Source of the DNA: Mycolicibacterium aromaticivorans JS19b1 = JCM 16368 | Lineage (GTDB): Bacteria > Actinomycetota > Actinomycetes > Mycobacteriales > Mycobacteriaceae | Assembly (NCBI RefSeq): GCF_000559085.1 | Contig: NZ_JALN02000001.1 | Span: 4,526,001 to 4,590,000, forward strand | Reading direction: 5' to 3' | DNA: 64,000 nt | In this document: piece after piece, positions 9,168-19,118 of the stretch | How the letters are laid out: each line of letters opens with the position of its first letter | How positions within the stretch are numbered: position 1 is the first letter of the stretch | Made by a program: the position numbers and the translations under genes | The notes under the pieces: model-generated | The model's database searches: none | What the model saw: only the letters and a program-made list of their open reading frames with translations | What the model was told of the DNA's origin: nothing

Positions 9168-10172
9168 TCACTCCCGTGCCGAGGACACCCAATTCGGATC
9201 GATGGATCGGTGGCCGGACACGCTGGCGCCGGCCGCCTCCAGGGCGACCACTTGATCGGGGTTCAGCTGCACCGACAGCGACGCGGCGTTCTCGTCGACG
9301 CGGGCCGCGCGTCGCGTGCCCGGGATCGGCACCGACGCCACACCGAGGACCTCGGCGCGCTGCCGCAACCACGCCAGGGCGACCTGCGCCGGCGTCGCGC
9401 CCACCTCGTCGGCGATCGAGGTGACCACCTGCACCACGGCAAGATTGGCGTCCAGGACGTCTTCGGCGAAGCGAGGGATGCGGCTGCGGAAGTCTCCGGC
9501 CGAGGACAGGTCGGCCGCCGACCGGATGGTCCCGGTGAGGAATCCACGCCCCAGCGGCGAATACGGCACGAAACCGACGCCGAGTTCGGCAGCCGCCGGC
9601 ACCACGTGGCGTTCGACGTCGCGGCTCCAGATCGACCACTCGCTCTGGACGGCGGCGATCGGGTGCACCCCGGCCGCGGCGCGCAACTCGTCAGCAGTCA
9701 CCTCCGACAGGCCGAGGTGGCGTACCTTGCCCGCGGTAACCAGTTCGGCCATCGCGCCGACCGTCTCCTCGACCGGCAGCGACACGTCGCGGCGGTGCAT
9801 GTAGTAGAGGTCGATCACGTCGGTGCCGAGCCGGCCCAGGCTCTCGTCGGCGCAGCGCCGGACGTACTCCGCGTCACCGCGGGCCTTGAGCTTGCCGGTC
9901 GTCGGGTCGCCGTCGATCCCGAACTTCGTCGCCAGCGTGACCTCGTCGCGGCGGCCGGCCAGAACCTGGCCGATCAGTCGTTCGTTGGCACCGCCGCCGT
10001 AGACGTTGGCGGTGTCGATGAAGGTCATCCCGACGTCCAGGCAGTGATTCAGGGTCGCCAGTGACTCGGTGTCGTCGACCGCGCCGTAGACCGGCGTCAG
10101 CGCCATGCCGCCGAACCCGATCGCGCTGACCGTCAAGCCGTCGCCCAACTCCGTCTTCGGCAAGGTGCCCAT
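9168..10172 (-). CDS. Aldo/keto reductase
   Basis: A 334-residue NAD(P)H-dependent aldo/keto reductase. The ATG at 10172 is chosen because GAGGAG lies just upstream; the longer frame lacks this. Family motifs are GFGGMALTPVYG near the N-terminus, FIDTANVYGGGANERLIGQVL (catalytic Asp and Tyr), the catalytic Lys in LATKFG, the active-site His in DLYYMHR, and the cofactor segment VASVPIPGTRRAARVDENA near the C-terminus. The substrate cannot be told. It ends 9 bp from the TetR gene, tail to tail, and is divergent from the CBS protein. Confidence 0.88.
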   Translation of the reverse strand: MGTLPKTELGDGLTVSAIGFGGMALTPVYGAVDDTESLATLNHCLDVGMTFIDTANVYGGGANERLIGQVLAGRRDEVTLATKFGIDGDPTTGKLKARGDAEYVRRCADESLGRLGTDVIDLYYMHRRDVSLPVEETVGAMAELVTAGKVRHLGLSEVTADELRAAAGVHPIAAVQSEWSIWSRDVERHVVPAAAELGVGFVPYSPLGRGFLTGTIRSAADLSSAGDFRSRIPRFAEDVLDANLAVVQVVTSIADEVGATPAQVALAWLRQRAEVLGVASVPIPGTRRAARVDENAASLSVQLNPDQVVALEAAGASVSGHRSIDPNWVSSARE

Positions 10173-10291
10173 GCAGATCTCCTCGTGTCTCGTGGTCGGC
10201 CTGTTCTGTCTTAACGCAACCGTTGCGGTTTGCTTCCCCGGCGCTCTCACAAGCCTTAACCTGGTGTGACATCCATCACAAGGGGGTGGCG

Positions 10292-10726
10292 ATGCGTATC
10301 GCCGACATCCTTCGCAGTAAGGGAACGACGGTGGCCACGATCACCGAGACCACGACGGTCACCGGCCTGCTGGCCGAGCTGGCCATTCACAACATCGGCG
10401 CCATGGTCGTCGTCGGCCCGGACGGCGGCGTGGTGGGCATCGTCTCGGAGCGCGACGTCGTGCGCACGCTGCACGATCACGGTCCGGATCTGCTCCGCAG
10501 TGCGGTCGCCGACATCATGAGCAAGGTCTTGGTGACATGCTCGCCCGACGACCAGATCGACGACCTGAGCGCGCTGATGACGCACAACCGGGTGCGGCAC
10601 GTGCCGGTGATGCAAGGCGGGCGCCTGGTGGGCATCGTCAGCATCGGGGACGTCGTCAAGAACCGGATGGAGCAGCTGCAAGCCGAGCAGGAGCATCTGC
10701 AGGCCTACATCACGCAGGGCGGATAG
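10292..10726 (+). CDS. Two-CBS-domain protein (Rv2406c-like)
   Basis: A 144-residue protein consisting of a CBS pair, an adenine-nucleotide-sensing module. CBS1 spans about residues 8-62 (MRIADILRSKGTTVATI to VVGIVSERDVVRTL) and CBS2 about 73-130 (DIMSKVLVTCSPDDQIDDLSALM to RLVGIVSIGDVV). The start is the ATG at 10292 after AGGGGGTGGCG. No effector domain is fused, so it may regulate a partner in trans. It ends 3 bp before the convergent MazF-like gene. Confidence 0.88.
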   Translation: MRIADILRSKGTTVATITETTTVTGLLAELAIHNIGAMVVVGPDGGVVGIVSERDVVRTLHDHGPDLLRSAVADIMSKVLVTCSPDDQIDDLSALMTHNRVRHVPVMQGGRLVGIVSIGDVVKNRMEQLQAEQEHLQAYITQGG

Positions 10727-10729
10727 CGG

Positions 10730-11326
10730 CTAACTCCAGGAGTATTCGGCACGCAGCCGCGCAGCGACCAACTCGAAGGTGTGCGGATCCAGAATCGCGC
10801 CCTCGCGGCGGATGCCCTCTTCGGGAACGTCGAGCACCCGGTCCAGCCGCACCCAGCTGGGTCGGCCCTCGTAATCCCAGCCGCCCGAACCGATCGCGAT
10901 CCAGTTACGGTCCTCGGCGTGGTGGGCCTGGCTGGACAGCATCAACCCGAGCAGCGTCCGGCGATCCCGGCCGACCACCAGCACCGGGCGGTCCTTGCCC
11001 TTGGTCGGGTCATCCTCGTAGACCACCCAGGTCCAGACCACCTCGCCGGGGTCGGCTCGCCCGTCGAGATCGGGCGCATAGACCAGTCGGCGGGCGCGAT
11101 GCGCGGTCGGGACACTGTTGTCGGTGACCGGTCGGCCCGCGGTGATTGCGGCAGGCTGATCGATCGGGGTGGTGCTGGCCACCAGAACTTCGATACCCAG
11201 CCGCAGACCCTGCTGGATGGTCCGCGGTACGGCCTGGGGTATCGGCAACTGTCGAATGAACTTGGGCGCCTCGTTGAAGACGAGGTGCTCTGCCAGTCTC
11301 TGAAACGTCCTCCACTGCGACGCCAT
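10730..11326 (-). CDS. PemK/MazF-like conserved protein without antitoxin (Rv2405-like)
   Basis: A 198-residue protein. Residues about 85-190 resemble the PemK/MazF barrel ([20 protein letters not shown] then RPVLVVGRD and [10 protein letters not shown]). A helical N-terminal region of about 80 residues precedes it. No antitoxin gene is adjacent, so a toxin role is doubtful. The ATG at 11326 is preferred over 11338 because a TATGCT -10 box (11334-11339) lies 7 nt upstream, which predicts a leaderless mRNA starting at that ATG. Divergent from lepA. Confidence 0.7.
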   Translation of the reverse strand: MASQWRTFQRLAEHLVFNEAPKFIRQLPIPQAVPRTIQQGLRLGIEVLVASTTPIDQPAAITAGRPVTDNSVPTAHRARRLVYAPDLDGRADPGEVVWTWVVYEDDPTKGKDRPVLVVGRDRRTLLGLMLSSQAHHAEDRNWIAIGSGGWDYEGRPSWVRLDRVLDVPEEGIRREGAILDPHTFELVAARLRAEYSWS

Positions 11327-11333
11327 TCTGACG

Positions 11334-11339
11334 AGCATA
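11334..11339 (-). promoter_or_regulatory. -10 box for leaderless transcription of the MazF-like gene
   Basis: Minus-strand TATGCT fits the mycobacterial TANNNT -10 pattern and sits 7 nt before the ATG at 11326. No ribosome binding site lies between, so transcript and reading frame probably start together. Confidence 0.55.
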
Positions 11340-11438
11340 GGCGGATCGCGCGAGCCTCGCGGCGCGCGATTGTGCCGGGCCGGGCCCTACTCGATACGCT
11401 GGAGACGCCCGAGGGCCCCCTCGAAGTACCACCCGACC

Positions 11439-11450
11439 AGGAGATTTCCC

Positions 11451-11453
<3 letters not shown>
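11439..11453 (+). promoter_or_regulatory. Ribosome binding site followed by a possible ATC start codon of lepA
   Basis: AGGAG at 11439-11443 is followed after 7 nt by ATC (11451-11453) in the lepA frame, just where the recognisable protein sequence ([14 protein letters not shown]) begins. No in-frame ATG or GTG exists upstream within the open frame; only a TTG at 11370 without a ribosome binding site. Confidence 0.5.
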
Positions 11454-13304
<1,851 letters not shown>

Positions 13305-13366
13305 GGGGCGAGGGCTCAATCACACGCGACCAAGCTGTCGTTCGGGGGCGATCGATCATTGGTGCC

Positions 13367-14068
13367 GTGATCGGCGTTGCTGCGCTGGCGGGGTGCGCGA
13401 GCACGGTCGACGGTTCGGCGGCGCGTCAGGATCAGAGTGTTGTCCTGCGCGATCTGTCCGAAGTGTTGCCCACCGGCGCGGAGGTGAGCCGAGCAGCAGG
13501 AAATCCGTTGTCCGACAGTGAATCTCCAACCGTCGGCGGGATTGATGCCCTGCCCAACGGAATTCGCGACAATGCCGCCGCCAACCCTATCGAATGTCTC
13601 GGTCCAGCCACACCCTTCATGCGCGTGGTGTACGAGGTGGGTGACGTGCGCCGGGCCGCCTGGCAGGAATTCTCGAACTTCGGCGGCGGCCAAACCGTTT
13701 CCAGCGTGGATGCCGGTGTTGTCCAATTCGCATCCGATGCCGAGGCGCAACGGATGTTCGGTGCTTTCGTCAATCAATGGAAGGCGTGCGAGGGCAAGAC
13801 GCTGCGTTCCGCCCTGCCCACCCCGGCCGGCGCCGAGATGCGCCAAAAGGTCACCGACGTGAGAGTCGATGGTCCGGTGTTGTCTGCGACGGTGGTCAAC
13901 TCCGACAACCAGGGCGACGCGTCGTTCCCCACCGAGCGGGCCATCGGGCTGGCGGCTGATTGCGTGGTGGACGTGGACGCCGCGGTCACCGGCGGTCAGC
14001 GGCGACCCTCGGGCCGGGCCGTGAGCCTGGCCCGAACCATGCTGGACAAGGTCACCCACGGACGATGA
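13367..14068 (+). CDS. LppR-like lipoprotein with PknH-like sensor domain
   Basis: A 233-residue protein of the mycobacterial sensor-domain family related to the extracellular domain of kinase PknH. A lipobox ALAGC sits only 9 residues from the GTG start, so the lipid anchor is clear but the signal peptide is unusually short. The upstream in-frame codons (RSIIGAV) would complete a normal one, yet no ATG, GTG or TTG precedes them, so the true start is unresolved. Cysteines in IECLGP, WKACEGK and ADCVV are typical of the fold and likely form disulfides. Position after lepA matches M. tuberculosis lppR. Confidence 0.75.
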   Translation: MIGVAALAGCASTVDGSAARQDQSVVLRDLSEVLPTGAEVSRAAGNPLSDSESPTVGGIDALPNGIRDNAAANPIECLGPATPFMRVVYEVGDVRRAAWQEFSNFGGGQTVSSVDAGVVQFASDAEAQRMFGAFVNQWKACEGKTLRSALPTPAGAEMRQKVTDVRVDGPVLSATVVNSDNQGDASFPTERAIGLAADCVVDVDAAVTGGQRRPSGRAVSLARTMLDKVTHGR

Positions 14069-14107
14069 TCGGTCGTTGACCCACCGGAGCGGGTTGTCGG
14101 GGGGACA

Positions 14108-14818
14108 ATGTCGAGCGTGAGCCGCGTGCCCGTGTTCTGCGCTGCCGTCCTGGTCAGCGTGCTGCTGTCCGGTTGCGTGTCCACCGTCGGTGGTACGGCA
14201 CTGCGCGGCGAGAGCACCGGCCCCGGGTCCGTTGACGTCCCCACCCTCACGGAGTCCGACCTCGACCGGGTGCTGCTGGGCGCCGGCGAGGTGAACGGCA
14301 TCATGGGCGCCACCGGGATCCGGATGACCGCGTCCTCGCAGGACATGAGCGACAACTCCGACGGGGTGTCCGACGTCGACTGCCTCGGAGCGATCTACGG
14401 TGCCGAACAGATGGTGTACCAGGGCAGCGGCTGGATGGCGGTCCGCGACCAGGTGCTCCAGGAGCCGACCGCCGACAATGCGCACTGGGTCGAACAGATC
14501 GCGGTGCTCTACCCGTCGAATGAGAAGGCCACGGCGTTCGTCGACAGGTCGCGCACCACGTGGCAGAAGTGCGGCGGCACGTCGATCGACATCGACAACT
14601 CCGACGTGCACTCCACCTGGAAGATCGATAGTGCGGATGTGAGTGGCGACATCCTGACCCAGGTCTCCACTCAGCGCAACGCCGGCGGATGGGGCTGCCA
14701 GCACGCGCTGACCTCGGCGTCCAACGTGGTGATCGAGGCATGGGCGTGTAGCAATTCCATCGCCGACGAGGCCAGTGCCATCGCGGCGGACATGGTCAAG
14801 AACGCCGCGACGAAGTGA
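14108..14818 (+). CDS. Sensor-domain lipoprotein, second paralogue
   Basis: A 236-residue lipoprotein with a standard signal peptide (MSSVSRVPVFCAAVLVSVLL) and lipobox LLSGC at about residues 19-23. The mature part is again the PknH-like extracellular domain with paired cysteines (VDCLGA, WQKCGG, WGCQH, WACS). It follows its paralogue by 39 bp, and GGGGGG precedes the ATG. The two look like a tandem duplication. Role unknown; likely binds a ligand at the outer face of the membrane. Confidence 0.82.
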   Translation: MSSVSRVPVFCAAVLVSVLLSGCVSTVGGTALRGESTGPGSVDVPTLTESDLDRVLLGAGEVNGIMGATGIRMTASSQDMSDNSDGVSDVDCLGAIYGAEQMVYQGSGWMAVRDQVLQEPTADNAHWVEQIAVLYPSNEKATAFVDRSRTTWQKCGGTSIDIDNSDVHSTWKIDSADVSGDILTQVSTQRNAGGWGCQHALTSASNVVIEAWACSNSIADEASAIAADMVKNAATK

Positions 14819-14878
14819 CCGTTCGGCTCTAAAAGGCCTGGTGCGTAACCACATTCGCGCCCGTGCAACTCGGACTGA

Positions 14879-16090
14879 TCAGCTGACGCGGTGGCCGACG
14901 AGGAAGGCCAACAGTGCCAGCACCGCCAGGGTCACCATCACCACTGCCAGCGGCAGGGCGGTGTGCTCTCCACCCAGGCTGACCAGCGGTGAGACTGCGG
15001 CGCCGAGTCCGAATTGCAGCGCGCCCAGGCCGGCCGACCCCGTGCCGGCCGCGCGGGGGACGGCAGCCAGCGCCAGCGCGGTGGCATTGCCGAGGATCAG
15101 GCCCTGGGATGCGACGGCCACGAAGATCGGGATGGGAATTAGCCAAGCCGGTGCCCCGGTGAGAACCAGACCGAGTAGGACGAGCGTGGCGGCCATCGTC
15201 AGGCCCAGGCCAACACCCAGCAGCGTCGCGGTGGCGATGCGCTGGTTCAGCCGCGCCGACAGCGAGCTGACGCTGACGATGCCCAGTGCGTTGGCGCCGA
15301 ATGCGACGCCGTACTGCGTCGGGGTGAGCCCCACCATCACCTGATAGACGAACGGTGAGGCCGAGATGTAGGCCATCATCACCGAGAAACCGAACGCGAA
15401 GGCCAGCGTGTTGGCGATGTAGGCCCGGGATCGTAGCGCTCGCCACGGCGAGATGCCCTGTGCAGCATCAGCTTTCAGTTCATCCCTGCGATGAGCGGGG
15501 TGTGACTCGCGCACCACGGTCACAGTCGCGACCAGCATGGCCACCGTGAGGCCGCAGACCACCCAGAGGATGCCGCGCCAGCCGACGGGGCCCACCAGCA
15601 GTCCGCCGGCGAACGGTGCGACCACCGGCGCGACGCCGCCGACGATCATCATCAGGCTGAACGCCCGGCCCGCGCTCTTGCCGTCCGCCAGGTCGGAGAT
15701 CACCGCGCGACCGATCACCATGCCCGCGGCACCGGTGAAGCCCTGGGCGAACCGGGCCGCGATGAGGATGGCGATGTTCGGAGCGGTGGCGGCGACGACG
15801 CTGGCCAGCACGCACAGCAGCGCACCGACGATCAGCGGGCTGCGTCGGCCGAGCCGGTCGGACAGGGGGCCGAACAGCAATTGGCCGAACGTCAGTCCGA
15901 GCAGGAACGCCGTCAAGGTCAGCTGCACGGCCGTGGCGCTGGCCTGCAATTCGGCGGTCATCTCGGGGAAGGCAGGGAGATAGAGGTCGGTGGCCACCGG
16001 TGCGACCGCATTGAGCAGCGCGAGTACCACCAGCAGCCACGGCGAGATCGCGGTCTCGTGGGTCTGGGCGTCCCGGGTGGCGGTCGTCAT
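14879..16090 (-). CDS. Bcr/CflA-type MFS drug efflux transporter
   Basis: A 403-residue, twelve-helix major facilitator of the Bcr/CflA subfamily. It shows DLYLPAFPEM in the first helix, GLTFGQLLFGPLSDRLGRRSPLIVG (motif A) and RFAQGFTGAAGMVIGRAVISDL (motif B/C), as in bicyclomycin and multidrug exporters. The gene is divergent from a MarR regulator with a clear operator between them, the usual arrangement for inducible efflux. The exported compound is unknown. Confidence 0.88.
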   Translation of the reverse strand: MTTATRDAQTHETAISPWLLVVLALLNAVAPVATDLYLPAFPEMTAELQASATAVQLTLTAFLLGLTFGQLLFGPLSDRLGRRSPLIVGALLCVLASVVAATAPNIAILIAARFAQGFTGAAGMVIGRAVISDLADGKSAGRAFSLMMIVGGVAPVVAPFAGGLLVGPVGWRGILWVVCGLTVAMLVATVTVVRESHPAHRRDELKADAAQGISPWRALRSRAYIANTLAFAFGFSVMMAYISASPFVYQVMVGLTPTQYGVAFGANALGIVSVSSLSARLNQRIATATLLGVGLGLTMAATLVLLGLVLTGAPAWLIPIPIFVAVASQGLILGNATALALAAVPRAAGTGSAGLGALQFGLGAAVSPLVSLGGEHTALPLAVVMVTLAVLALLAFLVGHRVS

Positions 16091-16104
16091 GGAAGAACCT
16101 CATC

Positions 16105-16142
16105 TAGTTAGTTATGAGAAAATAACTATCAAACAATAACTA
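16105..16142. promoter_or_regulatory. MarR operator between efflux pump and regulator
   Basis: A 20-bp palindrome TAGTTAT-gagaaa-ATAACTA lies at 16109-16128, flanked by extra half-sites TAGTTA (16105-16110) and ATAACTA (16136-16142). This AT-rich island separates the divergent MFS and MarR starts and overlaps where both promoters must lie, as expected for MarR repression of both genes. Confidence 0.75.
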
Positions 16143-16160
16143 ATGCGCTAGGATTTGTCC

Positions 16161-16607
16161 ATGGAAGGTGAGTTGGCCGATCTCGCCGAGGCGATCATCG
16201 GAGTGGCGCGGGAGCTTCGACTGCGCCTCGACAGCACAGCCGCATCGGACGCCGACATCGTCGAGTTGACAGCGTCGGAAGCCCACCTGATGCGGCACAT
16301 CGACCACCACCCGGGCGTCACGCCCAGTGACCTCGCCCGGGCGACCGGCCTGCAGCGCAGCAACATGTCCACCGCGCTCCGAAGCTTGGAGAACCGCGGC
16401 TTCGTCGAACGCCGTGCCGATCCGCATGACGCGCGCGGCGTGAATCTGTACCCGACCGATAGGGCTGCCGAGAACCTCAAGCGCCTGCGACGGCAGTGGG
16501 CCCAGCTGATGGACAACGGGCTCCGGGGAGACCGGCAGGGCGCCGCGGCTGCGAAGGCACTCCTCGAACGGGTCGAGGCGGCTCTGACGGCCGACCGGTT
16601 GGGGTGA
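16161..16607 (+). CDS. MarR-family transcriptional regulator
   Basis: A 148-residue MarR protein starting at the ATG at 16161 with AGGA upstream. The winged helix is seen in EAHLMRHIDHHPGVTPSDLA, then ATGLQRSNMSTALRSLENRG and FVERRADPHDARGV (wing). Flanking helices would dimerise. It is divergent from the Bcr/CflA transporter and almost certainly represses it through the intergenic palindromes. Confidence 0.87.
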   Translation: MEGELADLAEAIIGVARELRLRLDSTAASDADIVELTASEAHLMRHIDHHPGVTPSDLARATGLQRSNMSTALRSLENRGFVERRADPHDARGVNLYPTDRAAENLKRLRRQWAQLMDNGLRGDRQGAAAAKALLERVEAALTADRLG

Positions 16608-16616
16608 CGACCTCTG

Positions 16617-16680
16617 CTACATCTGCCTGTTTGTAGGCCATCCGCCTACATCTGCCTGTTTGTAGGCCATCCGCCTACAT
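16617..16680. repeat. Tandem 29-bp repeat with two hairpins; likely bidirectional terminator
   Basis: A 29-bp unit beginning CTACATCTGCC occurs twice without mismatch (16617-16645 and 16646-16674), followed by the first six bases of a third copy (16675-16680). Each unit boundary forms the hairpin TGTAGGC-catcc-GCCTACA (16632-16650 and 16661-16679). The array lies between convergent MarR and trehalase genes, and the last six bases encode the trehalase Met-stop. Function as a terminator is inferred from position and hairpins; there is no U-tract. Confidence 0.75.
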
Positions 16681-18687
16681 CGGGGCGTTGGCCGGCTGGA
16701 ACACGCCCGTGCTGTCGGCCTCTTCCTCGGCGCGGATCACGTGCACCACGGCGTTGATCAACGCCAGGTGGGTGAACGCCTGCGGGAAGTTACCCAGATG
16801 CCGGCCGGTGCGCGGTTCGATCTCCTCGGCGTACAGATGCAGCGGGCTCGCGAAGGACAGCAGCCGTTCGCACAGATGCCGGGCCCGGCTGACCTCGCCG
16901 ATCTCGACCAGTGCAGACACCAGCCAGAACGAGCAGATCGTGAACGATCCCTCCTCGCCGGACAGGCCGTCGTCGGTCTCCTCGACGCGGTAGCGCAGCA
17001 CCAGCCCGTCCTCGGTGAGCTCGTCGGCGATCGCCAGCACCGTGGCCCGCACCCGCGGGTCGTCCGACGGCAGGAACCGCACCAACGGCACCAACAGCAG
17101 TGACGCGTCCAGGGCGTCGTCGCCGTACCGCTGGGTGAGGACCCCGCGGTCGTCGACGCCGTGTGTCAGGATGTCGGCCTTGATCTCCTCGGCGATCGCC
17201 CGCCACTGCTGCGCGTAGCTCTTCTCGCCGACCAGTTCGGCCAGCTTCGAGCCGCGATCCAGCGCCACCCAGCACATCACCTTCGATGAGGTGAAGTGCT
17301 GCGGTTCGCCGCGCACCTCCCAGATGCCGCGGTCGGGTTCCTTCCAGTGCTTGATCGCCTCTTCGACCTGCTCCTTGAGCACCGGCCAGAGCTGATCGGA
17401 GATCTGTTCACGCGACTTGGCGTGCAGATACACCGAGTCCAGCATGGTGCCCCAGATGTCGTGCTGCATCTGGTTGTAGGCGCCGTTGCCGATGCGCACC
17501 GGCCGGGCGTTGTCGTAGCCGGACAGGTGGTGCAGTTCCTCTTCGACCAGTTCGCGTTCGCCGCCCACGGCGTACATCACCTGTAACGGGTGCCGTTCGC
17601 CGTTGTTGGCGCCGGACACGTCGGCGATGAAGGCGAAGAAGTCGTCGGCCTCACGATCCAGACCGAGGGTGTAGAGGCCCCACAACGCGAACGTCGAGTC
17701 CCGTACCCAGGCGTAGCGGTAGTCCCAGTTACGTTCGCCCTGAGGCGTTTCCGGCAGCGACGTGGTGGACGCGGCCAGCAGCGCGCCGGTCGGTGAATAC
17801 GTCAGTCCCTTGAGCGTGAGCGCGCTGCGCTGTAGGTACGACCGCCACGGATGGTCGGGGAAATCGCCGATGTTGATCCACTGGCGCCATGCCTCGCTGG
17901 TCTGCCACATCTTGTCGGCGGCTTCTTCATACGTCTGTGGCGCCGGATGCTTCGACCAGGACAGCGCGACGAAGACGTTGTCGCCTTCCTTGAGGCGGGT
18001 GCGGGCGCGCGCTTCGCGGCCCTCGAGACCGATCCGCAGGTTCGTGGTCAGCCTCAGCGTGGGATTCGCGTCAGGGTCCTTCCTGGCCCGCGCGATCGCC
18101 TCACCGTAGGCGTTGGCCGAGTACTCCCAGGCGGCGTTGACCCGGCCGTAGTCGAAGGACGGCTCGCAGTTCATCACCACTTCGACCGTGCCGCTCACAC
18201 AGCGCACCGTGCGCAGCAGGATGTGCTCGGCATCCCAGTCCATCGGGGTGCGCCGGTGCGTCCGCGACCGGGCCTCGATGTCGTGCCACGGGCCCATCAC
18301 GAGTGCTTCGCGCACGATCAGCCAGCCGGTGTGCGTCTGCCAGGTGGTCTCCAGAATGAGGCTGCCGGGCAGATAGCGGCGGGCCGCCGGCACCGACACC
18401 CCGTATGGGCCCAGTCGGAAGTGCCCGGCGCCGCGGTCCAAGATCGCCCCGAAAACGCTGGGGGAGTCGGGCCGGGGAACGCACAGCCACTCCACGGCGC
18501 CGGCCGACGAGATCAGGCAGGTGTTCTCGCAATCGGAGAGGAAGCCGTAGTCCGCGATCGGCGGGAACGGGTTGCGCAGCGCAGCCGGCGAGGCATAGGG
18601 CACCGGTGCGGTCACGGACAACGGCGCGGGCGCCGCGACGCGCACGGCGTCGGTGTTCTCACCGGCTGGCTGGGCTTGGAGGACCAT
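16675..18687 (-). CDS. Glycoside hydrolase family 15 protein, trehalase (Rv2402-like)
   Basis: A 670-residue GH15 protein: an N-terminal beta-sandwich (IADYGFLSDCENTCLISSAGAVEWLCVPRPDS) and a C-terminal alpha/alpha toroid (RNWDYRYAWVRDSTFALWGLY near 330; HLGNFPQAFTHLALINAVVHV near the end). Catalytic acids lie in conserved Asp/Glu stretches. M. tuberculosis Rv2402 and its M. smegmatis orthologue were shown to be trehalases of this family, splitting trehalose into two glucose molecules. Cytoplasmic; no signal peptide. The first 35 residues are low in conservation, so a later start is possible. The stop codon lies inside the tandem repeat. Confidence 0.87.
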   Translation of the reverse strand: MVLQAQPAGENTDAVRVAAPAPLSVTAPVPYASPAALRNPFPPIADYGFLSDCENTCLISSAGAVEWLCVPRPDSPSVFGAILDRGAGHFRLGPYGVSVPAARRYLPGSLILETTWQTHTGWLIVREALVMGPWHDIEARSRTHRRTPMDWDAEHILLRTVRCVSGTVEVVMNCEPSFDYGRVNAAWEYSANAYGEAIARARKDPDANPTLRLTTNLRIGLEGREARARTRLKEGDNVFVALSWSKHPAPQTYEEAADKMWQTSEAWRQWINIGDFPDHPWRSYLQRSALTLKGLTYSPTGALLAASTTSLPETPQGERNWDYRYAWVRDSTFALWGLYTLGLDREADDFFAFIADVSGANNGERHPLQVMYAVGGERELVEEELHHLSGYDNARPVRIGNGAYNQMQHDIWGTMLDSVYLHAKSREQISDQLWPVLKEQVEEAIKHWKEPDRGIWEVRGEPQHFTSSKVMCWVALDRGSKLAELVGEKSYAQQWRAIAEEIKADILTHGVDDRGVLTQRYGDDALDASLLLVPLVRFLPSDDPRVRATVLAIADELTEDGLVLRYRVEETDDGLSGEEGSFTICSFWLVSALVEIGEVSRARHLCERLLSFASPLHLYAEEIEPRTGRHLGNFPQAFTHLALINAVVHVIRAEEEADSTGVFQPANAPM

Positions 18688-18796
18688 CTGGACATCATCG
18701 AACGCCGACCCTGTTGCCGTCTACTTATGCCCCGATCCGTGGCTTTGCTGTTACCGCGGCACAGAGCCGCTGGCAGGCACCGCCTAGGCTGGAGCA

Positions 18797-18991
18797 ATGC
18801 AGGGAGTGCTGAGCTGGTGGGACGGCGTCGAACTGTGGTTGTCCGGGCTGGGTTTCGTCGTTCAGACCATCATCGTGATGCCCGTCGTTCTGCTGCTCGC
18901 CTACGTCATCGCGGTGGTGATCGATGCGCTCCTCGGCAACGGCATGCGGCTGGTGCGCCGGGTGCGTCACGCTGACCGGCGGCAGGAGTGA
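18797..18991 (+). CDS. Small membrane protein (Rv2401A-like)
   Basis: A 64-residue protein with one strong hydrophobic helix (about residues 20-45, VVQTIIVMPVVLLLAYVIAVV) and a basic C-terminus (RLVRRVRHADRR). M. tuberculosis has a similar small membrane ORF at this place, between trehalase and subI. Function unknown. Its stop overlaps a GTG that leads into a second tiny membrane ORF. Confidence 0.72.
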   Translation: MQGVLSWWDGVELWLSGLGFVVQTIIVMPVVLLLAYVIAVVIDALLGNGMRLVRRVRHADRRQE

Positions 18992-18996
18992 CCGGG

Positions 18997-19074
18997 ATGC
19001 CGCGATCACGCGTCACGCTCGCCCTGGTGGCCCTGCTGGTCTTGATCATCGTGGTGTGGCTGGTCAACCGCTGA
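18997..19074 (+). CDS. Putative 25-residue single-helix membrane microprotein
   Basis: The ATG at 18997 has AGGAG 8 nt upstream and opens a 25-codon frame: MPRSRVTLALVALL, further hydrophobic residues, and a final WLVNR. It is a basic cap plus one transmembrane helix. A GTG at 18988 overlapping the previous stop would add three residues. The ribosome binding site and coupling support translation; no homologue can be named. Confidence 0.5.
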   Translation: MPRSRVTLALVALLVLIIVVWLVNR

Positions 19075-19105
19075 TACCTCCGCTGGTCGGCCATCGGAAC
19101 TCTGT

Positions 19106-19111
19106 TAAGCT
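19106..19111 (+). promoter_or_regulatory. -10 box of the leaderless leader ORF before subI
   Basis: TAAGCT matches TANNNT and lies exactly 7 nt before the ATG at 19119, so the transcript of the sulfate transport operon probably begins at that A and the short ORF is leaderless. Confidence 0.65.
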
Positions 19112-19118
19112 TCCCGCC

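Noticed and set aside
13316..14854. 512-codon open frame antisense to the two lipoproteins
   Set aside because: The plus-strand proteins have lipoboxes and conserved cysteines; the antisense product has neither family marks nor a start signal.
16617..16680. CRISPR-like repeat
   Set aside because: The 29-bp units abut directly with no spacers and there are no cas genes; it is a simple tandem duplication.
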